A DNA stretch of 64,000 bases from Chloroflexi bacterium CFX4 (GTDB lineage: Bacteria > Chloroflexota > Anaerolineae > Aggregatilineales > UBA2796), in assembly GCA_021404685.1 (NCBI GenBank), contig QWHC01000004.1, forward strand, positions 224,524-288,523. The letters run 5' to 3'. The notes beneath the pieces were generated by a model, which had not been told where the DNA came from, searched no databases, and saw only the letters and a program-made list of their open reading frames with translations. Within the stretch, counting starts at the first letter, position 1. Each line of letters begins with the position of its first letter. A program made the translations under genes and the position numbers. Shown piece after piece: positions 8,256 to 17,400 of the stretch.

Positions 8256-8460
8256 GGTTGGGTAGGCTAACGTACCAATGGCTCTGCCCTCCATCTTGCA
8301 TTTCTGCGTACACCCACAAAGACAATGGCAGCCGCCAAACGTTACAAGGCATTTTCTTTCGGTGCGGATTCTAGCAAAGATCAGCAGCTATTCGGCATTC
8401 GGCGCACACCTTGCGATAATTGGCTCAGAATCACGGCTTCCCATATGGAGATCGCTTCAC

Positions 8461-9048
8461 ATGCTCATTGATTTTTCGCCCGTCCGTGAGGGCGGCATGA
8501 AACTGCTGGCGTTTTCAAAGCAGTTCACCTTCCACGATCTGCGGCTTGCCATCAACGCTTACCTTGATGCAACGCTCGATCTGCTGGCAGATTGCGACGA
8601 TGCAATGCTCACCCACGAACCGCACGACGAAGGCGCATACGATCCGTTTGCCGCCGAGGCAGAGCAGCACATTGGCTGGAACTTAGCGCACCTTGTGCTG
8701 CATGTGACAGCCAGCCTTGAAGAAGGTGCTGCTTTTTGTTCAGTGCTTGGGCGTGGCATTCCGCTTGGCGGCAGGCTGCGCTACGAGCCAGATTGGCGGG
8801 CGTTCACCACACGCGCACAAGTCATAGCGCGCTTGGAAGAATGCCGCCGCATATGTATCGCCTACCTTGATACGCTGCCAGAGCCGCCGCACCTTGATGT
8901 TTACCGTGAACTGCCCGAATCCATTGCAGAACACTTCGGAAAGCTGAACGCACCTGCCAATATGCTGCTAGGGCTGCGCCACTGGGATGACCACATCGCG
9001 CAAATGCAGGATGCCAAAGCACAGGCGCAAGCCGCACTTAAGGCATAG
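8461..9048 (+). CDS. DinB-like four-helix protein
   Basis: This 195-residue protein is mainly helical. It has an internal H-W-N-L-A-H-L-V-L-H pattern (after AEAEQH) and a late LRHWDDHIAQM segment. Scattered histidines in a helical bundle are typical of the DinB/YfiT superfamily, which includes metal-dependent thiol transferases and many uncharacterised proteins. The exact substrate cannot be inferred. GGAG about 10 bp before the ATG at 8461 supports this start over an upstream ATG at 8278 that overlaps the divergent sigma gene. The next gene starts 6 bp after the stop. Confidence 0.6.
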   Translation: MLIDFSPVREGGMKLLAFSKQFTFHDLRLAINAYLDATLDLLADCDDAMLTHEPHDEGAYDPFAAEAEQHIGWNLAHLVLHVTASLEEGAAFCSVLGRGIPLGGRLRYEPDWRAFTTRAQVIARLEECRRICIAYLDTLPEPPHLDVYRELPESIAEHFGKLNAPANMLLGLRHWDDHIAQMQDAKAQAQAALKA

Positions 9049-9054
9049 GGCAGC

Positions 9055-10035
9055 ATGAAGGCGATTCTGTACGACTCGACTGGCAGCCCTGACGTGCTGT
9101 ACCTCGGTGAAGCGCCTGATCCACAGCCCGCCGCTGATGAGATGCTCGTCCGCGTGCGCGCTACGGCGCTCAACCGCGCCGATCTGCTTCAGCGGCGGGG
9201 TGCTTATGCGCCACCCGCGGATGCTTCACCGATCTTGGGCTTAGAAGTGGCGGGCGAAGTGGTCTACGCGCCTGCTGAGGCGCCGTTCGCTGTTGGCGAA
9301 CGCGTCATGGCAGTCGTAATCGGCGGCGGCTACGCTGAGTATGCCACCGTGCCGCTGGGCATGGCGATGCGCGTGCCAGAGGCGCTGACTTGGGAACAGG
9401 CAGCCGCAATCCCTGAAGTATTCCTGACCGCCTACCTGAATTTGTTTACGTTGGGCGGCTTGCAAGCAGGCGAGAGCGTCCTGATCCATGCCGGCGGCAG
9501 CGGTGTTGGCACGGCAGCCATTCAGCTTGCGCGGGAAGCGGGCGTGCGCGTCTTTGCGACGGCTGGCACGTCCGAAAAACTTGCCAAGTGCCGCGAGCTA
9601 GGCGCTGCCTTCGCCATCAACTATAAGCAAGAGGATTTTGCCGCCACTGTGCGAAGCGCTACCAATGGGCGTGGTGTGAATGCCGTGCTGGATTTCATCG
9701 GCGCGCCGAACTGGGCAGCCAACCTTGAAGCGCTTGCCCTTGGCGGGCGCCTGATGCTGATCGGTTTTTTGGGCGGCTCTAAAGCACCTGCCCTTGACCT
9801 TGCGCCGATCCTGACCAAGAGCCTGCACGTCACTGGCACAACACTGCGCCGCACGCCGCTGCCGCAAAAAATTGCTCTGACTCGCGCCTTTGAGGCGTTC
9901 GCCTTGCCGCGCTTTGCCAGCGGTGCCTTGCAGCCAGTCCTTGATCGTGTGTTTCCGCTGGCAGAGGCTGCGGCTGCCCATGCCTACATGGAGACCAACC
10001 AAAATATCGGAAAGATCGTCCTACGAGTAGAATGA
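9055..10035 (+). CDS. PIG3-type NAD(P)H quinone oxidoreductase
   Basis: This 326-residue protein belongs to the zinc-free MDR (quinone oxidoreductase) family. The N-terminal GroES-like part has TALNRADLLQRRGAYAPP and SPILGLEVAGEV, closely matching the TP53I3/PIG3 group. The Rossmann nucleotide site is at about 143-160 (VLIHAGGSGVGTAAIQLA). A dimer/substrate segment with DFIGAPNWAANLEAL and a conserved QNIGKIVL ending follow. Such enzymes reduce quinones or enones with NADPH in the cytoplasm. It lies 6 bp after the DinB-like gene and 7 bp before the SDR gene, so the three form an operon. Confidence 0.9.
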   Translation: MKAILYDSTGSPDVLYLGEAPDPQPAADEMLVRVRATALNRADLLQRRGAYAPPADASPILGLEVAGEVVYAPAEAPFAVGERVMAVVIGGGYAEYATVPLGMAMRVPEALTWEQAAAIPEVFLTAYLNLFTLGGLQAGESVLIHAGGSGVGTAAIQLAREAGVRVFATAGTSEKLAKCRELGAAFAINYKQEDFAATVRSATNGRGVNAVLDFIGAPNWAANLEALALGGRLMLIGFLGGSKAPALDLAPILTKSLHVTGTTLRRTPLPQKIALTRAFEAFALPRFASGALQPVLDRVFPLAEAAAAHAYMETNQNIGKIVLRVE

Positions 10036-10042
10036 GGATACT

Positions 10043-10756
10043 GTGCAGGATAAAGTCATCTTGATCGCAGGCGCAGGGCGCGGCATCGGGCGCGCCTTGG
10101 CGCTCAAACTTGGCGCGCAGGGCGCAAAACTTGCCCTGAGTGCGCGCACCTATCCCGAACTTGCCATGCTTGCCGATGAGGTGAAGGCGCTCGGCGGACA
10201 GGCACTTGCCACGGCTGCCGATATGACGGTTCAACGCGAGGTGGCTAACCTGATTGCCGAGACACACGCTACCTACGGACGTCTTGATGCAGTCTACTAC
10301 GGCGCGGGCGTCGGCGCGCTCAGCAGTGCCTTAGACCTCACAGAAGCCGACCTTGATCGGATGTGGGCGACGAATTTCAAAGGGCTGTTCCACCTGACGC
10401 GGGCAGCCATTCCGCACATGCTAACCAACGGCGGCGGGCAGTTCGTGATCCCGGTTGGCATTTTAGGGCGGCACGTCATGCGGAATTCTGCGGGCTACAG
10501 CGCCTCGAAGTTTGCGGTGGTTGGCTGGGTGAAGGCGCTGGGCGAAGAATTCAACAAGCGCGGCATACGCTTCACGCTGCTCTATCTGGGTGGTGTGAAC
10601 ACAGGCTTCTGGGACACGATTGAGATGCGCGTAGACCGCACCAAGCTGCTGACGGCGGAAGCGGCGGCGGATGTCGCGCTCTATGCGCTGAATGCACCTA
10701 GCCCTGCTGTGGTCAACGAGATCGTCATGCAGCCTGATTCGCACCAATTTGTGTGA
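10043..10756 (+). CDS. Short-chain dehydrogenase/reductase
   Basis: This is a 237-residue classical SDR. The NAD(P)-binding glycine motif is GAGRGIG near residues 10-16. The catalytic YxxxK is present as YSASK (about 156-160), with a preceding serine region. The GTG start has GAGGA upstream. It probably acts as an NADP-dependent reductase of a carbonyl substrate. The substrate is not evident. It is the last gene of the DinB-like/PIG3/SDR run. A TACAAT element for the next transcript follows the stop by about 47 bp. Confidence 0.9.
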   Translation: MQDKVILIAGAGRGIGRALALKLGAQGAKLALSARTYPELAMLADEVKALGGQALATAADMTVQREVANLIAETHATYGRLDAVYYGAGVGALSSALDLTEADLDRMWATNFKGLFHLTRAAIPHMLTNGGGQFVIPVGILGRHVMRNSAGYSASKFAVVGWVKALGEEFNKRGIRFTLLYLGGVNTGFWDTIEMRVDRTKLLTAEAAADVALYALNAPSPAVVNEIVMQPDSHQFV

Positions 10757-10803
10757 GGCAGCCAAAGCACACGCCTTTCTACAGCGCGTATCTTCAAAAT
10801 GCG

Positions 10804-10809
10804 CTACAA
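10804..10809 (+). promoter_or_regulatory. Candidate -10 element
   Basis: TACAAT lies 37 bp before the ATG at 10847. It falls inside the N-terminal extension that would result from using the upstream ATG at 10799, which argues for 10847 as the real start. Confidence 0.4.
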
Positions 10810-10846
10810 TGAAGCTGAAGCCAACCACAGCTTAACGGAAACGCGC

Positions 10847-12244
10847 ATGAAAAAGCTCAAAAATTACGTAATTCAAGATACGCGCTACATTTTGCCGTTT
10901 AATCAGCCTGCACGCGAACTAAATGTGCTGAACAAGCCGCTTTGGTTGGTGCAGCGCGATGCACTCTCGCCTTATTGCGATCCTGAAATCTCAATCACGG
11001 CGCTCACGGATATTCTGCCCGCCGCTGAAGAAACGCTCATCTACCGTGATAACCTCTACTTTGACCGTGAGTACATCAAGGCGTTTGTGACGCAAGCGCG
11101 CAAGATGGGCGTGCCATGCCGCGCCGCCTTCAAGCCCGAAGATAAGGCCTTGGTCAGTTACGCCGTGCCGCTGGCGCGCTGCGTGCAGCATGTCTACAAG
11201 CGCTCTGCCGATGGCAAGCTGATTAAAGATGCGCGTGGGCGCGAAGAAATAGACCACTACGAATTTGACCTGTGGTACTACCCACGCGGCTACAGCCCAA
11301 GCCTAAGCACCGTGCCGCTCTTCGTGGAGACGGGCTGGGATGAGGTCGGCTTCTATTCCTTGCCCGACTATATGTCGGATCGCGGCGATCTGGTGCATTA
11401 CGTCACACAGCGCAGCATCCTCAGCATCGAGAATTGGGTGCATGTCTTTTTTGCCAACGTGCCGATGGGCATTTTCTCGTTGGGCAAGCGCTTTGAAAAC
11501 CGCATCATCCCGATGAAGGGCAAAGAGCGCAACCCTGAATACAGCAACTTCACCCTGATCGGCGTGCTGCTGCGCGCTTTGCTAGAGCAAAAGCACGTTC
11601 TGGAGAGTTCTTCCCTTGTGCATGTGGGCAAAAACACGCGCATTAATCCCTCAGCCGTCATTCACGGTCCGGCTTGGATCGGGAACGATTGCACCATCGG
11701 TCCCGGCGTGGTCATTCAGAACTGCTACATTGGTGATCGGGTGAACATTGATCAGGGCGCGCAGTTGATGCTGAGCGTGGTCGGTGATAACTGCTTTTTG
11801 CCGTTCCGCGCCTCGCTCTACCTGACCGTGCTGATGGAACACTGCATTGTGGCACAGAACACCTGCTTGCAAATGTGTGTGGTTGGGCGCAGCAGCTTTA
11901 TTGGTGCTGGCAGCACCTTCACGGATTTCAATCTGCTGCCCAAGACTTTGGAAGTGGACGCCATTGATGGCAGGCGCGAAAAGATCGGGCAGAAGGTGCT
12001 AGGGAGCTGTGTTGGCAATAACTGCCGTATTGGATCAGGCATGGTCATCTATCCCGCGCGCATGATTGAGTCAGATACAGTCTTGTTCGCCAAACCTGAT
12101 CGGCGCATTCTGCGGAAGAACATCGCCTTTGAGGAAAGCGATCATCATGGCTTGCGCGGCGAGATTTCCGCCCTGCACCGCCAGAAATTCCCGCGGGCTG
12201 CCGAACGTCAGGATGAGACGAGCTTCCTTGAGGAATGGGAATAA
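10847..12244 (+). CDS. Multidomain left-handed beta-helix (hexapeptide-repeat) protein
   Basis: This is a 465-residue protein. The N-terminal about 235 residues have no clear motif but include many aromatic residues and DxD-like patches. From about 265 onwards there are hexapeptide repeats of a left-handed beta-helix (for example INPSAVIHGPAWIGNDCTIG, then VVIQNCYIGDRVNID), continuing to about 420. This fold occurs in acyltransferases and in the C-terminal half of sugar nucleotidyltransferases. The nucleotidyltransferase signature GxGxRxxxxT is not seen. It ends 3 bp before the acyl-ACP-reductase-like gene, so the two are almost certainly cotranscribed. The function is unknown. Confidence 0.75.
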   Translation: MKKLKNYVIQDTRYILPFNQPARELNVLNKPLWLVQRDALSPYCDPEISITALTDILPAAEETLIYRDNLYFDREYIKAFVTQARKMGVPCRAAFKPEDKALVSYAVPLARCVQHVYKRSADGKLIKDARGREEIDHYEFDLWYYPRGYSPSLSTVPLFVETGWDEVGFYSLPDYMSDRGDLVHYVTQRSILSIENWVHVFFANVPMGIFSLGKRFENRIIPMKGKERNPEYSNFTLIGVLLRALLEQKHVLESSSLVHVGKNTRINPSAVIHGPAWIGNDCTIGPGVVIQNCYIGDRVNIDQGAQLMLSVVGDNCFLPFRASLYLTVLMEHCIVAQNTCLQMCVVGRSSFIGAGSTFTDFNLLPKTLEVDAIDGRREKIGQKVLGSCVGNNCRIGSGMVIYPARMIESDTVLFAKPDRRILRKNIAFEESDHHGLRGEISALHRQKFPRAAERQDETSFLEEWE

Positions 12245-12247
12245 CCT

Positions 12248-13363
12248 ATGTCTGAGCGTGTCACCGATACCTTCGCATTCATCATCCATCCCATTCACCC
12301 AAAGCGGGATGTCAGCCGTAAATTTCCGCTGTTGGGCAAAGTGTTGACCGAAAAGCAGGTGGATTTTCTGTCGGCATATTTTCCACCCGTCTATATCTCG
12401 GAGATCACAGGTGCGCGCAGCCAAAGCACAGGGCGCGAGATCAAGGGTTGGTTTATCGCTTGCCCGTTCACGCCCAAGCGGATGTTAGAGCTGCCCGTCG
12501 CGCACGTTTACGACAAAATCACGGCGAGTGCGCGCAAGGGTGAGCAACTCGGCGCAAAGATCGTTGGTCTGGGCGCTTTTACGAGCGTGGTTGGTGATGC
12601 TGGGCGTACCATCGCCGACCGTTTGGCAGTGCCAGTTACTACGGGCGATAGCTACACCATCGCCATCGCGGTAGAAGCAGTCCGCCAGGCAGCCGCGCAG
12701 ATGCACATTCCGCTTGGCACGGCAAAAGCGGCAGTGGTCGGCGCGACGGGCGCCATCGGCAGCGTGTGCGCCGAGATTCTGGCGGACGACGTGGCAGAAT
12801 TGGTGATCGTGGGCAGGCGAGACGCTGCCCTGGACGCCGTGCAGGCGCGCTGTGCAGGCAAAAAGGCACAGATCATCGCCAGCACAGATCTAAACACCAT
12901 TTACGACGCTGATCTGATCTTGACGGTGACCAGTGCCGTAGATGCCATCATCTTCCCGAAACACCTGAAGCCGGGCGCAGTGGTCTGCGATGTAGCGCGC
13001 CCGCGTGATGTTTCGGTGCGCGTGGCGCAAGAACGGGATGATGTGTTGGTCATTGAAGGTGGTATGGTCGAAGTGCCGGGCGCAGTGGATTTCCATTTTG
13101 ATTTTGGCTTTCCGAAGGGCAAGGCATTCGCCTGCATGGCAGAGACGATGGCGCTGGCGATGGAAGGGCGCTACGAAGACTACAGCATCGGGAAGTCTTT
13201 GACGGCGGCGCAGGCGAACGAGATTGCGGCAATCGCGGGACGGCACGGCTTCCGCTTGGCAGGCTTCCGCAGCTTTGAGCGTGCGGTGACCGATGATCAC
13301 ATTTTGCAGGTGTTGGAACGCGCCCACACCACACGGCGCACCTGGTCGCCCTTAGGGGCGTAA
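12248..13363 (+). CDS. Acyl-ACP-reductase-like dehydrogenase (COG5322 type)
   Basis: This 371-residue protein has the domain order of cyanobacterial long-chain acyl-ACP reductase (AAR). The N-terminal substrate domain (about 1-155) has SEITGARSQSTGREIKG. A Rossmann domain has AVVGATGAIGSVCAE (about 163-176). The C-terminal part has VIEGGMVEVPG and FACMAETMALAMEGRYED. C296 in FACMAET falls where AAR has its conserved FACFAE cysteine, by alignment from memory. Known AARs reduce fatty acyl-ACP or acyl-CoA to aldehydes with NADPH. Other members of this family are uncharacterised. No aldehyde-deformylating oxygenase lies nearby. The partner gene is the beta-helix protein 3 bp upstream. Confidence 0.7.
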   Translation: MSERVTDTFAFIIHPIHPKRDVSRKFPLLGKVLTEKQVDFLSAYFPPVYISEITGARSQSTGREIKGWFIACPFTPKRMLELPVAHVYDKITASARKGEQLGAKIVGLGAFTSVVGDAGRTIADRLAVPVTTGDSYTIAIAVEAVRQAAAQMHIPLGTAKAAVVGATGAIGSVCAEILADDVAELVIVGRRDAALDAVQARCAGKKAQIIASTDLNTIYDADLILTVTSAVDAIIFPKHLKPGAVVCDVARPRDVSVRVAQERDDVLVIEGGMVEVPGAVDFHFDFGFPKGKAFACMAETMALAMEGRYEDYSIGKSLTAAQANEIAAIAGRHGFRLAGFRSFERAVTDDHILQVLERAHTTRRTWSPLGA

Positions 13364-13536
13364 AAACTGCCAAATGGTACAAACACTCTCCCAACCGCAA
13401 GTGCCTTGTGCTTGCGCTAAACTTTCTGCAAGCAAACTTTTCGCCTTGTGCCGAAGTGCGTTACAATCAGTGCGAGTTTATTCGGCGCGTTGTTACGTGC
13501 CACACAATCAAGCCATCCAATAAGCGAGGTGAGACG

Positions 13537-14448
13537 GTGAGCAAGGGACGTATTCTGGTTGTTGAAGACGATTTTGATATTTCAAACATGCTGCGGATTT
13601 ACTTCACCGGGCAAGGCTATGACGTGCAGGTTGCGCCACGCGGCGGCGATGCACTCACGCTCACGCGCAAACAATTGCCGCAGTTGATTGTGCTGGACAT
13701 CATGCTGCCGGATATGGATGGCTACGCCGTGTGCCGTGAATTGCGCCAGACGACGCGCACCAGCCACATTCCGATCATCTTCCTGACGCAGCGTGACGAG
13801 CGCTCAGATCGCATCGCCGGGCTGGAACTTGGCGCGGATGATTACATCACCAAGCCGTTTGACATTGAAGAACTTAAGCTGCGTGTGAAGAATGCGATTG
13901 AGCGTGTGGATCGTGAAAAGAGCATGGATCCGCGCTCGAATTTGCCTTCCAGCCGCCTGATCGAAGAACAACTGCGCGAGCTAATGCGGACAACCGACAC
14001 CTGGTATTACATGGACATCAAAATTAACCACTTCGATGCCTTCCAAGAGGTCTACGGCGTGCTGGCAAGCACAGAAGTGCTGCGCTTTATGGCGCTGTTG
14101 CTTGGCGAAGTGGCAGACGAATTCGGCACGCCGGACGACTTCATCGGACACGCCGGCAACGATAATTTTGTGGTGATCACCTACAGCAGCCGTGCAGCAG
14201 CCCTCAAGGATCGGCTGGCGGAACGCTTTGATGATGAGGTGAAACAGCACTACACCTTCATTGACCGTGAACGCGGGCATATCGTGGTGGAAAGTGGCGA
14301 TAGCAAACCGCTGATGACGCTTGGGGTTGGCATGGTCTCCAACGCCACACAGCGCTTTGCCGATATTCGTGAGATTACTGAACTGGCGGCTGAGGCGCGT
14401 CGCCGTCCGGCGGGCGATTCAGTCGAGCCAATCGAAACATCGTGGTAG
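13537..14448 (+). CDS. Response regulator with a degenerate GGDEF-like output domain
   Basis: This is a 303-residue protein. An intact receiver domain (about 4-122) has the acidic pocket VVEDD, the phosphoacceptor Asp in VLDIMLPDMDG, a switch Thr in FLTQR and the Lys in ITKPF. A GGDEF-fold domain follows at about 150-290. Where the diguanylate cyclase signature should be, the sequence reads GNDNF (in HAGNDNFVVI). It is therefore unlikely to make c-di-GMP and may be a sensor or interaction module. The GTG at 13537 has GAGGTGAG about 4-8 bp upstream, so the 43 upstream codons are not coding. The giant sensor kinase starts 38 bp after the stop. Confidence 0.88.
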   Translation: MSKGRILVVEDDFDISNMLRIYFTGQGYDVQVAPRGGDALTLTRKQLPQLIVLDIMLPDMDGYAVCRELRQTTRTSHIPIIFLTQRDERSDRIAGLELGADDYITKPFDIEELKLRVKNAIERVDREKSMDPRSNLPSSRLIEEQLRELMRTTDTWYYMDIKINHFDAFQEVYGVLASTEVLRFMALLLGEVADEFGTPDDFIGHAGNDNFVVITYSSRAAALKDRLAERFDDEVKQHYTFIDRERGHIVVESGDSKPLMTLGVGMVSNATQRFADIREITELAAEARRRPAGDSVEPIETSW

Positions 14449-14486
14449 GGAAAAACAGCCGCAGATAGGTTGTTAAAGGATAGCGC

Positions 14487-17400
14487 ATGGACGGGTTTGT
14501 TCTGCTATTGCTGGTTGTCGGGTTCAGCATGTTTGGCGCCGTTTTTATGCTGGCGCGCCTGCGCTTGGAGCGCGTTTCGGAAGCCGAAAACCTGCCGGAG
14601 TCCGTTGTCCAGGTCAACCTGCTGGATAACGATGATGCGGTCGTCGTGGCGGAAGGGCGTGGGAAACTCGTCTACACCAATGCGCGGGCGCAAGCCTGGT
14701 TCGGCTTAAGCGGCGGTGAACCTGATCTGGAAATCATGGTCGATAGTGTGCAGCCTGCTGAAACGTTCTTGGAGCTTTTCAGCAAGGAAGGTACCGCCTC
14801 TTTCCGCATTGGTGCGCGGCGCGTAGAGGCATCCTCGCACTATGTGCCGCACGCGGGCGTGCCACAAATGGTTGTGGTGATGCGCGAACTCACCTCGCCC
14901 AACGCCGGGCGCGAAATGCTCGATCCGACGCACGCACTCATCTTGGTGGGCGATGCCGTTCAACTGCTCAGCAGCAACATGCCGCTTGAGGAGGCGCTTG
15001 ATGAAGTGCTGCGCCTGATTGAGAACGTCATCCCCTTTGATGTGGCAGAGGTGAACCTGTGGGACGCCTCACTCCAAATCCTAACGCCGCACGGCAAGCA
15101 CGGCGACCGCAACTATTTTGATGCGCTGGACGCCGCTGAAGGCTTTTATAGCTTGCAGGATAGCTGTAGCGGTTGGTTAGTGCGCTACCGCCAACCACTG
15201 CTTGTGCCAGATATTCGCCTGCGCCCGGATGTCCGCACCAAAATCAGCAGCTATGGCTTGCAATCGCTAGTCGGCGCGCCGCTGATGGTTGGTGATCGGC
15301 TGATCGGCACCCTTGAGCTGGGCAGCCGCAACCGCGTCGCCTTTGATCATGAGGATATGGCACTGCTGCAAATTTTGGCAGGTCAGCTTGGCATTGCCAT
15401 TGAGAATACGCGCTTGCAACAGACGCAATCGGAGCGTGCAGCAGAGCTAAGCGGCTTGCAGCAGATTGCCGGCGTGATGACTTCTATGCGCGATCCGCGC
15501 CAGATGTATACACAGCTCACCAGCCGTATCGCCATGCTTGCCGATGTTGAGATGTGCGGCGTGCTGCTGGAGTCTTCCGATCAGAAGGCGCTCGTCGGAC
15601 ATGCGCCGTTCTACGGCGTGCCAGAGACGATTGTCTCGATGTACCGCATTTCGCTGGCGGAGGATAGCATTGGCGCCGTCCTCTACAAGGCGCGTGACTG
15701 GTGGTATTCCAACAACGTGCTGAGCGATGACATCGTGCGCGCTGCCGGCTTAACCAGCCTTGCCGAAGCCGTTGGCGTCCGCACGACGGCACTTGTCCAA
15801 ATGGCGGTTGGCAATCGGCGCTTTGGCGTGATTCAAGTCTCCAACAAGCGCGATGGCAAGGGCTTCACCGAGAACGATATGCGCTTGCTGAGCGTTTTTG
15901 CCTCGCAAGCGGCAATTGTGGTGGAAAACGCACGCCTCTATGACGAAGAACGCCGCCGTTCGGAAGAGATTGGCGGTTTGCAGCAGGTCAGCCAAGCCAT
16001 TGGCGTGCTGCGCTCTGCCGACGAGATGTACGGCTACTTGAATGAACAGATCGCCAAGCTAATGAACTGCCAAATGTGCGGCATCCTGCTGCATGATCCG
16101 AGCCTTGGGCAGTTGGTCAGCCGTCCGCCGTTCTACGGCGTGGATGACGACCTGATCCGCCATTATCGCATCACCATTACGCCCGGCACCACCTTCTACC
16201 GTATTTACACAGAAGGCGATTTTTGGATCAGCAACGAACTGCGCGCTGATCAAACGCTGCGTGATAGCGGCTTGGATAAGCTGGCGATGCTGATCGGCGT
16301 GCGCCAAACGATGATGGTGCCATTGGTGATCGGCGGCAGGCGCTTAGGTGTCGTGCAAATTTCCAATCGTCTGGATGGCACCGAGTTCACCGAAGATCAG
16401 GCGCGTGTCCTCTCGATTATTGCCGCGCAGGCTGCCGTGATCATTGATAATGCACGGCTCTACCGCGAAATGCGCGAGCGCTCTGATGAGTCCGAAGGCT
16501 TGCGCCGCATTGCGGAGTTAGCCTCCAGTAATTTGCGTATTGAAGAGATCATCCGCCAAGTGGTCAGCGAAACGGCTGCCATGTTCGGCTGCGAGATTTG
16601 CACGGTCGGCGTGCTGGATGATCAGACGGGCGCGTTGGTCATTCAACCTGAATACACGGTCGGCTTAATTGGCTTGCAGGATGCCTTCATCATTGATACC
16701 TACCGTCCCGGCTTCCAGAACAGCGTGGCGCTCTCACAGCGTCCTTTCCTCAGCAACAATCTACGCAGCGATGCGCGCCTGCTGCCTGCCTACCGCGAAA
16801 TTGCGGATCGGTTCGGCTTCAACAGTGCGGTGCAAGTGCCGTTGGCTGTCCAAGAGCGCAGCTTTGGCGAACTGACCATTGCCAGCCGCACCGCACGCGA
16901 GTTCACCGAAGATGATCTGCGCCTGTTGCAGACGATTGGCGTGCAGCTTGCCGCCGCAGTAGACCGCCAAAAGCTCTATCAGGCAACCGATGCTGACTTG
17001 CGCGAGCGCATCCGCGAGATGGACGCGCTGACGCGCATCAGCAATGAGCAGAACAGCACTACCGAATTTAACCGCATCCTTGAGGTGATCCGCAACGAAG
17101 CGCAGCGCACCCTTGGCACGCCCTTCGTCAGTATTGCGCTCTTTAAGCCGAAAAGCACATGGGCAGACGCTGATAAGCCTGAGGTGCAACTGCGGCATGG
17201 ACAAGCCAAAAACTTAGAGGCACTGGCGCCGATTGAGCAGATCGCCTTTGAGCGCCGTGAAGCGCTCTTTGTGCAGGATTATAATGCGGTCAGCCTTGCG
17301 GCAGTGCCAGAGAATATGCGCGCTGCGATTGCCGCGCCGATCTTCTACAGCGAAGAAGTGGTCGGTGTGCTGCACCTTGCCAGCCCAGAGCTAGAACTGC

